Of a stretch of 21,842 nt of DNA, positions 15,287 through 21,705 are shown piece after piece. The translations under genes were made by a program, and so were the position numbers. Source of the stretch: Candidatus Kaiserbacteria bacterium (GTDB lineage: Bacteria; Patescibacteriota; Minisyncoccia; Phycocordibacterales; UBA918); NCBI GenBank assembly GCA_007116965.1, contig SKHJ01000042.1, positions 1 to 21,842 of the forward strand. Reading direction: 5' to 3'. Below the pieces are notes generated by a model, which was not told where the DNA came from, made no database searches, and saw only the letters and a list, made by a program, of their open reading frames with translations. Within the stretch, counting starts at the first letter, position 1; every line of letters starts with the position of its first letter.

Positions 15287-15314
15287 TTGCAATTTTAGCG
15301 AAGATACGTACACT
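15287..15314 (+). promoter_or_regulatory. tig promoter
   Basis: TTGCAA (15287-15292) and TACACT (15309-15314) lie 16 nt apart. The start near 15321 leaves a leader of about 47 nt. An inverted repeat, CGAGCATT (15280-15287) and AATGCTCG (15341-15348), brackets the promoter. Confidence 0.5.
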
Positions 15315-15367
15315 AGCCGGGTATTGTAAAGCGTGGGCAGAATGCTCGCTCACTAACGCAAGAGATT

Positions 15368-16510
15368 ATGGATCATATTAAAAATTCTACCGTCACCGAG
15401 AACGACAACGCTACCGTTACCATTAGTGGTGAGGTACCGTTTGCTGAACTCGAGAAAGAACGAGCCGCTGCGCTGAAGAAGCTTGGTCAGAATATTGAGA
15501 TTGACGGCTTTCGTAAAGGAAACATTCCCGAGGCTGTCCTGGTCGAACGCTTGGGTGAAATGGCGATTTTGTCAGAAATGGCTGAACGCGCCTTGGCTAA
15601 AGCATACCCGGAAATGCTGGCCGCTCACGAGATCGACGCCATCGGATATCCTGAAATTGCCGTGACCAAGCTGGCGCCAGGCAACCCACTTGGCTTCTCT
15701 GCCACCGTAGCGATTGTGCCGGCAGTTACTCTACCTGACTACCAAGCCATCGCCGCACCCCACCAAGAAAAGCGTGAGGCCATAACCGTTACCGACGAAG
15801 AAATGGAAACTGCTACCAAAGACATTCTTCGTCGCAAGGTAGCGTACGAACGACTCCAACAAAAAGCGGCCGCCAAGGCCAGTCGAGAAGCTGGTGACCT
15901 CCCGACTCCAGAATCTGTCGACGCCGATGAATCAGCAGCTGAGCCAACTGATAACGAACTGCCAGAACTAACCGATGAAGTAGCCGCTACCCTTGGTCCT
16001 TTTGCGTCGGTGCAAGCATTTAAGGACAAATTACGAGTCGAATTAACAGCCCAGAAGGAGCAGGAGGTGGCCAACAAACGCCGTGCCACTATCACTGATG
16101 CTTTGCTAGCTGCCACTCCAATTACCCTGCCTGAGATTTTGGTTAATGCCGAGTTGGAGCAGTTTTTGGCACAAATGAAAGATGATCTCCAGCGTGCCCA
16201 ACTCACGCTTGAAGAATATCTAAGCCACATCAAAAAGACCGAGGATGAGTTGAAAGCTGAGTGGCGCCCCGCAGCTGAAAGGCGTGCCAAGACCCAACTG
16301 ATTCTTGATGCCATTGCCACCAAAGAAGCAATCGAACCAGACAGTGAACTATTGGATAAACAGGTGGCAGCACTCAAAGAACAATACAAAGACGCCGACG
16401 AAGCTCGTATCCGCACCTACGTTCGCACCATCCTCCGCAACGACGCCGTCATGCGACGCCTCGAAGGTAGCGCCGAGACTGATGTCACTCCTGACACCAC
16501 TAAGCAATAA
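15368..16510 (+). CDS. tig: Trigger factor lacking the PPIase domain
   Basis: Trigger factor is a ribosome-bound chaperone for nascent chains. The N-terminal ribosome-binding domain is clear, with the signature GFRKGNIPE (47-55) and the following helices ending [10 protein letters not shown]. The FKBP-type PPIase domain that normally follows is missing. In its place is a charged, low-complexity linker (about 150-195, rich in Ala, Glu, Asp and Pro). Then comes the helical C-terminal chaperone domain with [21 protein letters not shown] and [21 protein letters not shown]. The length is 380 against about 430-450 for the full form. PPIase-free trigger factors are known, so this need not be a defect. 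It has its own promoter and a terminator right after the stop. Confidence 0.93.
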   Translation: MDHIKNSTVTENDNATVTISGEVPFAELEKERAAALKKLGQNIEIDGFRKGNIPEAVLVERLGEMAILSEMAERALAKAYPEMLAAHEIDAIGYPEIAVTKLAPGNPLGFSATVAIVPAVTLPDYQAIAAPHQEKREAITVTDEEMETATKDILRRKVAYERLQQKAAAKASREAGDLPTPESVDADESAAEPTDNELPELTDEVAATLGPFASVQAFKDKLRVELTAQKEQEVANKRRATITDALLAATPITLPEILVNAELEQFLAQMKDDLQRAQLTLEEYLSHIKKTEDELKAEWRPAAERRAKTQLILDAIATKEAIEPDSELLDKQVAALKEQYKDADEARIRTYVRTILRNDAVMRRLEGSAETDVTPDTTKQ

Positions 16511-16515
16511 CTCCG

Positions 16516-16554
16516 AAAGAAATATGCTACCCCGTCGGAGCATATTTCTTTTTT
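16516..16554 (+). terminator. Intrinsic terminator after tig
   Basis: A 13-bp stem (16516-16528 with 16539-16551) closes a 10-nt loop. The T-run at its 3' side reaches 16554. It starts 6 nt after the tig stop. Confidence 0.85.
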
Positions 16555-16564
16555 ATACTATTTC

Positions 16565-16573
16565 TGCTACGAT
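16565..16573 (+). promoter_or_regulatory. Extended -10 promoter for clpP
   Basis: TGCTACGAT ends 8 nt before the clpP ATG, and TTTCTT at 16545-16550 is a weak -35 at 17 nt. The predicted mRNA is leaderless. Confidence 0.45.
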
Positions 16574-16581
16574 GCAGCGGT

Positions 16582-17196
16582 ATGCCCGAACATTCAAACG
16601 TAAAAACAAGTACTTCTGAGCAAAACTATCTGATCCCCATGGTCATCGAGAAGGTGCATGGTGGCGAGCGTGCTTTTGATATTTTTTCACGACTGCTGAA
16701 AGAGCGAATCATTTTCGTGACCGGACCGATCGAAGACCAGATGGCCAATTTGATTGTTGCCCAACTTCTCTTCCTACAGAGTGAAGACCCAAAAAAGGAC
16801 ATCTCACTCTACATCAACTCACCAGGCGGTAGCGTGACTGCCGGACTAGCAATTATTGATACTATGCACCACATTGCCGCCGATGTTTCTACCGTTTGTG
16901 TCGGTATCAACGCCTCGATGGGTGCTTTGATGCTCTCACAAGGAGCTAAGGGTAAGCGGTATATACTCCCCAACGCTGAAGTAATGATTCACCAGCCGAT
17001 GGGTGGTGCCTATGGCCAAGCGACAGATATTGATATCACGGCCCGCCACATTCTCAAGACCCGCGAGCGCCTCAACAAGATGCTGGCTAAAGCGACCGGC
17101 CAAAAACTCAGCAAGATCGAGCAAGACGTCGAACGCGACTTCTTTATGTCCGCCGAAGAAGCCAAGAAGTACGGGATTGTAGACAAGATACTGTAG
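16582..17196 (+). CDS. clpP: ATP-dependent Clp protease proteolytic subunit
   Basis: ClpP forms the barrel-shaped serine protease that degrades proteins fed by Clp ATPases. The 204 residues match the family. After a short N-terminal extension, LIPMVIEK (17-24) begins the mature core. The handle region has [17 protein letters not shown] (75-91). The catalytic triad is Ser112 (in INASMGA), His137 (in MIHQPMGG) and Asp186 (in VERDFFM). The family motif GxxAS reads GINAS, a mild variant. No clpX or clpC lies next to it in this window. The start lies 8 nt behind an extended -10 element, which supports a leaderless transcript. Confidence 0.96.
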   Translation: MPEHSNVKTSTSEQNYLIPMVIEKVHGGERAFDIFSRLLKERIIFVTGPIEDQMANLIVAQLLFLQSEDPKKDISLYINSPGGSVTAGLAIIDTMHHIAADVSTVCVGINASMGALMLSQGAKGKRYILPNAEVMIHQPMGGAYGQATDIDITARHILKTRERLNKMLAKATGQKLSKIEQDVERDFFMSAEEAKKYGIVDKIL

Positions 17197-17250
17197 CCTA
17201 CTTTGCGCCAAAAATCTGAAGTGTTGGTCATCTTGCCTTGGCCCAGGAAG

Positions 17251-17278
17251 TTTACTTTGCGGTAAATTCTGGTATCGT
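17251..17278 (+). promoter_or_regulatory. rny promoter
   Basis: TTTACT (17251-17256) and TATCGT (17273-17278, preceded by TGG) are 16 nt apart. The start near 17285 leaves a leader of about 45 nt. No terminator separates it from clpP. Confidence 0.45.
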
Positions 17279-17329
17279 GAACGTACCCAGACACGACTGA
17301 AACGACATTTAGCAACCTAGTGGAACCCT

Positions 17330-18859
17330 ATGCTCGACCCGATCCTGCTAGCTGTTGCGCTCGGAGCGACTGTCATCGGAGTTGGGATAGGTTATTATCT
17401 GCGATATTTACTCGCCGTATCCCGTCACGCATCGATCGAGATCGAGACCAAGAAGAAGATCGTTGCCGCCGAAGAAAAAGCGATTCATATCGTCGAAAAA
17501 GCTGAACACAAAGCCGAACAGATAGAACAGGCAGCCCGCGAAGAACGCAAAGCGATTGAAGAAAAACTTAACCAAAAAGAAGCTCGCCTCGATAAGCGTG
17601 AGGAATTTCTTGATGAACGCCAGATCGACGTTGACTCGCAAAAAGAATCACTGCAAAGCAAGGTCGACGAGGTGAAGACCATCCGTGACCAACTCCGTGA
17701 CCGCGAAGCTGGTATCACGACCACTCTCGAGACTGTTGCTGGTCTGTCTCGAGAAGAAGCCTACGCCCGCCTGGTGGCACAACTCGAGCAAGAACGGGTA
17801 GAAGATGTGCAACAACGTCTGCAGAAGCTTGAACGAGCTGGTGAAACGGCGTATCAAGATCGCGCCCAAAATATCCTCTTGAGTGCCATCCATCGCCTGG
17901 GGAACAATCTACCGAGTAATTTAATGACTGCTCACGTCGAGATCCCGAGTGATGAGATAAAAGGTAAGGTCATTGGTCGGGAAGGTCGCAACGTACGAGC
18001 TTTTGAACGAGCGACCGGCGTCGACGTCTTGATCGACGATATGCCCGGCTATATCACTCTCTCTTCCTTCGACCCCATCCGCCGCGAGATCGCTCGCGTA
18101 GCACTAGAAAATCTAGTCAAAGACGGCCGTATCCAACCTGCCAAAATCGAAAGCGCGGTCGAAGAAGCGCGGCAAGAGGTGGGTACTACGATACGCAAGA
18201 TGGGTGAGCAAGCCACCTACGACGCCAACGTACCCAACCTTGACCCAGATCTTATCACCATTCTCGGTCGACTCTACTTCCGTACCAGTTATGGCCAAAA
18301 TGTCTTGCAACACTCAGTCGAAGTGGCCAACCTAGCCGCTATGCTGGCTGCCGAGACAGGTGCTGACGTAGCGGTGGCCCGAGCCGGCGGCCTCTTGCAC
18401 GACATCGGCAAAACCGTCAGTCACGAAGTGTCTGGCTCGCACGTCGATATTGGTATCAGAATTTTGCAAAAGTATAACGTGGCCGAGCCAGTCATTCTGG
18501 CAATGCGCGCCCACCATGAGGAATATCCGTACGAAACCCCTGAGTCCATCTTGGTCCAGGTGGCAGATGCCCTCTCTGGCGCGCGTCCAGGCGCACGCCG
18601 TGACTCGCTGGAGAACTACATCAAGCGCCTGACCGAGCTCGAAGCGATCGCCCTTGGCTTAGCAGGTGTCGATAAGGCCTTTGCTATTGCCGCTGGTCGG
18701 GAAATCAGGGTCTTGGTCAATCCCGACGCCTTGAACGACTTTGAAGCCAGTACCTTGGCGCGTACCATCGCCACCAATATCGAACAACAGCTCCGTTACC
18801 CGGGTGAGATCAAGGTTCACGTTATCCGCGAGACCCGGGTGGTGAGTTATGCGCGGTAA
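17330..18859 (+). CDS. rny: Ribonuclease Y
   Basis: RNase Y is the membrane-anchored endoribonuclease that starts mRNA decay in many bacteria lacking RNase E. The 509 residues show the full architecture. There is a membrane anchor (about 4-29), a long charged coiled coil (about 35-190) with repeated Glu-Ala-Lys patterns, and a KH domain with VIGREGRNVRAFERATGVDV (214-233). The HD domain has LQHSVEVANLAAMLA (326-340) and LLHDIGK (355-361), whose His and Asp bind metal, plus HHEEYPYETPES. The C-terminus ends with GEIKVHVIRETRVVSYAR, typical of the family. The start at ATG 17330 gives the expected anchor. Confidence 0.97.
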   Translation: MLDPILLAVALGATVIGVGIGYYLRYLLAVSRHASIEIETKKKIVAAEEKAIHIVEKAEHKAEQIEQAAREERKAIEEKLNQKEARLDKREEFLDERQIDVDSQKESLQSKVDEVKTIRDQLRDREAGITTTLETVAGLSREEAYARLVAQLEQERVEDVQQRLQKLERAGETAYQDRAQNILLSAIHRLGNNLPSNLMTAHVEIPSDEIKGKVIGREGRNVRAFERATGVDVLIDDMPGYITLSSFDPIRREIARVALENLVKDGRIQPAKIESAVEEARQEVGTTIRKMGEQATYDANVPNLDPDLITILGRLYFRTSYGQNVLQHSVEVANLAAMLAAETGADVAVARAGGLLHDIGKTVSHEVSGSHVDIGIRILQKYNVAEPVILAMRAHHEEYPYETPESILVQVADALSGARPGARRDSLENYIKRLTELEAIALGLAGVDKAFAIAAGREIRVLVNPDALNDFEASTLARTIATNIEQQLRYPGEIKVHVIRETRVVSYAR

Positions 18860-18891
18860 ACACACCCACCTGTTTTTGGACTAAATTCTTG

Positions 18892-18900
18892 TGCTACAGT
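18892..18900 (+). promoter_or_regulatory. Extended -10 promoter for the 43-residue ORF
   Basis: TGCTACAGT lies 24 nt before ATG 18925, with T-rich sequence at -35. The predicted start is near 18907, so the short leader carries only the ribosome binding site. Confidence 0.45.
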
Positions 18901-18924
18901 GAAAATAGAGAGGAGGGTCGAGTT

Positions 18925-19056
18925 ATGCCACTTTATCAGCCAGACTATCAGAAGTTTTGGCAAGACTGGTTTGGTTGCCATGTGAGGCTGACCAATCTGT
19001 TCTGGGGAGCTGCGTCTCCATACGTGTGGTGGTTTCCCTACGATCCATCACACTGA
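18925..19056 (+). CDS. Small aromatic-rich protein of 43 residues, unknown
   Basis: The frame reads MPLYQPDYQKFWQDWFGC and ends WWFPYDPSH before TGA. The product has 5 Trp, 4 Tyr and 4 Phe, so 13 of 43 residues are aromatic. It has one Cys and no signal peptide or obvious membrane span. AGAGGAGGG lies 7-8 nt before the ATG, the strongest Shine-Dalgarno sequence in a window where most genes have none. An extended -10 lies just upstream, and an 11-bp hairpin follows the stop by 4 nt. It is convergent with the prephenate-dehydratase-like gene. I do not recognise a family. It resembles aromatic leader peptides in composition, but no gene follows on its strand for 800 bp, so a small functional protein is more likely. 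Confidence 0.6.
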   Translation: MPLYQPDYQKFWQDWFGCHVRLTNLFWGAASPYVWWFPYDPSH

Positions 19057-19060
19057 GGCT

Positions 19061-19090
19061 TCGGGTAGCCGTCTCTTGGCGGCTACCCGA
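19061..19090. terminator. Hairpin between convergent genes
   Basis: TCGGGTAGCCG (19061-19071) and CGGCTACCCGA (19080-19090) form an 11-bp perfect stem with an 8-nt loop. It lies between the stops of the 43-residue ORF and the prephenate-dehydratase-like gene. There is no strong T-run on either side, so it may be a weak bidirectional terminator. Confidence 0.6.
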
Positions 19091-19093
19091 TAC

Positions 19094-19666
19094 TTATGTT
19101 TCAGCTGAACGCCTGACTGCCACCAAAAAGGTGGTGTAATTGAACTTCAGATCTTGAATCGACTCCTCCAGAATCTCTAGACCGTACAATTCGGCACATT
19201 TACGCGGTGCAATCACGGCGGTGGTTTCTGGCAACGACCCCGAACCAAGGTCTTCAGCGGCTTTAGCGGTATCAGCATACGGCTCAATCTCAGCGTCTGA
19301 CCACTTGCGACGCAAATACATTCGACATTGTTTCAGGGCCTGGTCGTGCGACGCTACCGTTTTGATCTGGGAAGCAGTTACCCCTGGTCGCACCAGTAGC
19401 ATATGGTGCACATCAAACTCAAACATACTTTGGACGACAAAACGATGCGCTGCCATCGCGTGCACTGCTTCGATGACAATGCCGCCGTTACTATTCTCGA
19501 TCGGCATAATACCAACCTCTATCGTACCAGCCTCTATCGCCGACAATACTGCCTCGGCTGTGACCAAAGGCTCGATACTTGCCTCGGTCAAACCTTGCTG
19601 CACTCGGTATTGCTCTCCAGCCTGCTCGGAGAAGCTGCCGCGCGCACCCATAACGCCAATATTCAT
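19094..19666 (-). CDS. pheA: Prephenate dehydratase-like protein, catalytic domain only
   Basis: Prephenate dehydratase converts prephenate to phenylpyruvate for phenylalanine synthesis. The 190 residues cover only the catalytic domain; chorismate mutase and the regulatory ACT domain are both absent. Family motifs are GARGSFSEQAGEQY (7-20), MPIENSNGGIVIEAV (54-68), VASHDQALKQC (104-114), DTAKAAEDLGSG (132-143), and the end motif NYTTFLVA (176-183). In the last motif the conserved Thr-Arg-Phe is Thr-Thr-Phe, so the Arg is lost while Thr178 is kept. The start is ATG 19666; a GTG two codons upstream is in frame. No other aromatic pathway gene is nearby, so it may have another ligand or role. Its promoter is TTGTTT-17-TACAGT, 8 nt before the ATG. 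Confidence 0.8.
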   Translation of the reverse strand: MNIGVMGARGSFSEQAGEQYRVQQGLTEASIEPLVTAEAVLSAIEAGTIEVGIMPIENSNGGIVIEAVHAMAAHRFVVQSMFEFDVHHMLLVRPGVTASQIKTVASHDQALKQCRMYLRRKWSDAEIEPYADTAKAAEDLGSGSLPETTAVIAPRKCAELYGLEILEESIQDLKFNYTTFLVAVRRSAET

Positions 19667-19674
19667 ACGCACTC

Positions 19675-19703
19675 ACTGTACGGCAGTCCCGAGAAAAAAA
19701 CAA
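19675..19703 (-). promoter_or_regulatory. Promoter of the prephenate dehydratase-like gene
   Basis: On the minus strand TTGTTT (19703-19698) is followed after 17 nt by TACAGT (19680-19675), which ends 8 nt before ATG 19666. This predicts a leaderless transcript. Confidence 0.6.
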
Positions 19704-19757
19704 TATCGTCTCTCAGGAGTAAATTTCTATACAATGCTTTTTTGCTATGTAAAGTCA

Positions 19758-19785
19758 TTGCGCTGATACTAACCTCCTATATAAT
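19758..19785 (+). promoter_or_regulatory. HU promoter
   Basis: TTGCGC (19758-19763) and a perfect TATAAT (19780-19785) lie 16 nt apart, the closest to consensus in the window, as expected for an abundant protein. The start near 19792 leaves a leader of about 73 nt. TATACA near 19729 could be a second, weaker start. Confidence 0.7.
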
Positions 19786-19864
19786 GTTTACAGCCATATT
19801 TTTCGGCACCGTATCGACAATCCGTCTGATACATTTATCATTAGTCAAAACATAACTTCTGAAT

Positions 19865-20137
19865 ATGAACAAAGCAGACATCATCAACAAAGTGCACGAC
19901 GTACTTGGCGGCACCAAAGCTGAGGCAGAACGAGCTGTCGATACCGTCTTTGACAGCATCACCGCCGCTATGAAAGATGGCGTACAAGTTTCAGTAGCTC
20001 AGTTTGGTATCTTCGAGGCCAAGATGCGCGAAGCCCGCACTGCTCGTAACCCTCGCACTGGTGAGTCAGTACCAGTCCCCGCTATGCGCGTACCTAAGTT
20101 CCGCGCTGCTAAAGGTCTGAAGGATGCGGTAAAATAA
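19865..20137 (+). CDS. hup: DNA-binding protein HU
   Basis: HU is a small dimeric nucleoid protein that bends and packs DNA. The 90 residues match the family exactly. The N-terminal helices (MNKADIINKVHDVLGGTKAE) are followed by VSVAQFGIFEAK (about 42-53), the DNA-binding arm with ARTARNPRTGESVPVPAMRV (57-76), and the final helix KFRAAKGLKDAVK. The IHF-like alternative is less likely, since the arm has the HU-type RNPRTGE and the protein ends at AVK. It has the strongest promoter here and a clear terminator directly after the stop, so it is expressed alone and probably highly. Confidence 0.97.
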   Translation: MNKADIINKVHDVLGGTKAEAERAVDTVFDSITAAMKDGVQVSVAQFGIFEAKMREARTARNPRTGESVPVPAMRVPKFRAAKGLKDAVK

Positions 20138-20152
20138 AACGTTTATTTTCTA

Positions 20153-20190
20153 GAAAAGTGGCTGTCTCTTTGGCAGCCACTTTTCATTTG
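20153..20190 (+). terminator. Intrinsic terminator after HU
   Basis: GAAAAGTGGCTG (20153-20164) pairs with CAGCCACTTTTC (20174-20185), 12 bp with a 9-nt loop, followed by ATTTG. A and T tracts are part of the stem. Confidence 0.8.
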
Positions 20191-20201
20191 TAGTAGAGCC
20201 G

Positions 20202-20210
20202 TGGTATAAT
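20202..20210 (+). promoter_or_regulatory. Extended consensus -10 ahead of the hairpin cluster
   Basis: TGGTATAAT is a full extended -10 consensus. The nearest open gene starts 148 nt downstream, so it probably drives a structured RNA starting near 20217. Confidence 0.6.
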
Positions 20211-20216
20211 AATGCC

Positions 20217-20302
20217 GTTGCGGAGGTAATCGCAACTGCGGAAATACAAATTTCTGCGTATTTCCCACCACACTGAACAAGCGCCTGCCCGGGCGCTTGT
20301 TC
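20217..20302 (+). ncRNA. Candidate structured RNA (small RNA or leader element)
   Basis: Three hairpins follow the extended -10. GTTGCG/CGCAAC lies at 20217-20236. A middle region can fold in two exclusive ways: GGAAATAC/GTATTTCC (20240-20265) or GCGGAAAT/ATTTCTGC (20238-20257, one G-U pair). GAACAAGCGCC/GGCGCTTGTTC (20275-20302) forms 11 bp and may act as the terminator, though no T-run follows. A fourth hairpin, AGCCG-AAGA-CGGCT (20313-20326), lies just before the next promoter. No open frame of useful length exists here. It may be an independent small RNA of about 90 nt or a switch controlling the SAM-hydroxide-adenosyltransferase-like gene. I match it to no known riboswitch class. Confidence 0.45.
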
Positions 20303-20327
20303 GTTGCTCGAAAGCCGAAGACGGCTG

Positions 20328-20336
20328 TGCTACTAT
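20328..20336 (+). promoter_or_regulatory. Extended -10 promoter ahead of the DUF62-like gene
   Basis: TGCTACTAT lies 21 nt before ATG 20358, with a weak -35. If active, the gene has a short leader of its own, separate from the hairpin cluster. Confidence 0.35.
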
Positions 20337-20357
20337 ACATTTTCATCCCCCTAAAAT

Positions 20358-21170
20358 ATGTTTGTTACTATCATCAATGACTGCAAAGACGATAACGCGC
20401 GCAGTCGCCAGGAAAGTCGGGTGGCATCACATCTGGCTGCACCGATTTCTTTTATTGGCGTCGATTCTGATCTCGAGGCCGGGCTGCAATTGATCGATAT
20501 CCTCGATGCTACCGAAGGGCGACCCGGCCTGATCTTGGTCAACGTTGCCCCGCGCGGTGGTCACACCACCAAGTGGGAGAATGGTACGCCGTTTGCCTAC
20601 TGCAGGTACGGCGAGACCTTGATCATCAGCTCGGTTGATGGCTACGCGCTATCTGGTCTCAAACACTTTACTGATCTCACCGAGGTCCATCTTCTTGATA
20701 CTCATAGTGCGGCCGAGGTAATGTGTGCTGCCGGCTTTATTAATGAAGCAACTGCTGCGTATATCCCCCTTACGCAATTTCGTAGTTTTGACTTTATACC
20801 TCGCGCCGGTGTCTTTATGCTTCAGGGCAACACATTACCAAGCGAGCCATATGTCCTCTGCAACGTACCAGACCTCCCGCCAACAATTTGGCACATTGAC
20901 AGCTTTGGCAACTGCAAGACCACTCTCACTCCAGAAGATGTAGATACCAGTACAGCAATCATTACCCGCTTTGGCACCTTTACCTTTATTAAACAACTCC
21001 GCAACCTACCCGACACCACTGATGGCATTATCCGTGGTAGTTCTGGCCTGGGCGAAACTCGCCTCCTCGAGCTTATGACCCAACGCGGCAACTTTGCCGA
21101 GCGTCACCAAGCCAAGATCGGTGACGATATCTTTTCTGAACAAAGCTACTTCACCCGCGCCACCAGCTAA
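20358..21170 (+). CDS. SAM hydroxide adenosyltransferase-like (DUF62) protein, diverged active site
   Basis: DUF62 enzymes split S-adenosylmethionine to adenosine and methionine, and relatives include fluorinase and chlorinase. The 270 residues keep the two-domain outline. The N-terminal part starts MFVTIINDCKDDN where TDFG is expected, then has LILVNVAPRGG (58-68) in place of VDPGVG and SSVDGYALSG (91-100) in place of the PDNG segment. The C-terminal part has IWHIDSFGNCKTT (177-189), close to the family IDxFGN motif, then GSSGLGETRLLEL and the end GNFAERHQAKIGDDIF. The catalytic Asp of VDPGVG is Asn62 or lost, and the HGRD region reads HSAAEV (116-121). SAM hydrolysis is therefore doubtful; a binding or altered catalytic role is possible. 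It has no Shine-Dalgarno sequence. Confidence 0.7.
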   Translation: MFVTIINDCKDDNARSRQESRVASHLAAPISFIGVDSDLEAGLQLIDILDATEGRPGLILVNVAPRGGHTTKWENGTPFAYCRYGETLIISSVDGYALSGLKHFTDLTEVHLLDTHSAAEVMCAAGFINEATAAYIPLTQFRSFDFIPRAGVFMLQGNTLPSEPYVLCNVPDLPPTIWHIDSFGNCKTTLTPEDVDTSTAIITRFGTFTFIKQLRNLPDTTDGIIRGSSGLGETRLLELMTQRGNFAERHQAKIGDDIFSEQSYFTRATS

Positions 21171-21228
21171 CCAAAATCATGCGTATAGTTTGATAATGGT
21201 TTTAAAGGTGTAAAACACGCAAAATTAG

Positions 21229-21268
21229 GCCAAAAAGCGGCAAGACTACAGTCTTGCCGCTTTTTGGC
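21229..21268. terminator. 18-bp bidirectional terminator
   Basis: A perfect stem has arms 21229-21246 and 21251-21268 with a TACA loop. A5 and T5 tracts lie inside the arms, so it can act on both strands. It sits between the convergent DUF62-like and Nudix genes. Confidence 0.85.
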
Positions 21269-21291
21269 AACTACCATGACCTGCAATCAAG

Positions 21292-21705
21292 CTAATTTGG
21301 ATCAAATACTGCTAATAATTCCCGTACGACTGAGAACAGCCGCATATTGTCTCGTACGGTATCACGATTGACAAACGCTATCTCTACGCACTCTGCTGAA
21401 GGTGTAAAGTCAAGATTTTCTACCGTCGTCTCGTATACCACGTTAACACCACGTAATTTATCGTGGTCGAAGGTAAAAGTGAAAAAATACGACGGCTGAT
21501 CCGCGATCCACGTTGTAGTCAGACCCATTTCTTCTCGGATTTCTCGCGCCAACTCTGACTTAATGTCCGCGTCCCACTCAAGGCCGCCACCCGGCAGCTC
21601 CCACTTACCATTATCTTTTTTACAAATGAGAAACGCATCACGCACTTCATTAAGTATCAACGCCTTGACACTTACCCGATAAAAACGCTCCGGTATGGTA
21701 TGCAT
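21292..21705 (-). CDS. Nudix hydrolase
   Basis: Nudix proteins hydrolyse nucleoside diphosphates linked to another moiety, often for pool cleaning. The 137 residues form one Nudix fold. KWELPGGGLEWDADIKSE is followed by LAREIREEMGL, which supplies the REUxEExGU core that binds metal. The first Glu of the full box (GX5EX7REUXEEXGU) falls on Ala in WDAD, where relatives have GE; this is usually tolerated less well than the core. The substrate is unknown. The start is ATG 21705; upstream sequence has no Shine-Dalgarno sequence and only a weak promoter (TTGGCA at about 21731-21736 on the minus strand). It is convergent with the DUF62-like gene. Confidence 0.92.
   Translation of the reverse strand: MHTIPERFYRVSVKALILNEVRDAFLICKKDNGKWELPGGGLEWDADIKSELAREIREEMGLTTTWIADQPSYFFTFTFDHDKLRGVNVVYETTVENLDFTPSAECVEIAFVNRDTVRDNMRLFSVVRELLAVFDPN

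Noticed and set aside
15739..16416. 225-codon Ser-rich frame antisense to tig
   Set aside because: It is opposite an Ala/Glu/Lys-rich coding region, which produces Ser-rich antisense frames; there are no start signals.
18925..19090. Classical leader-peptide attenuation of a phenylalanine operon
   Set aside because: The peptide and hairpin fit, but the dehydratase-like gene is on the opposite strand and the next sense gene is HU, about 800 bp away with its own strong promoter.
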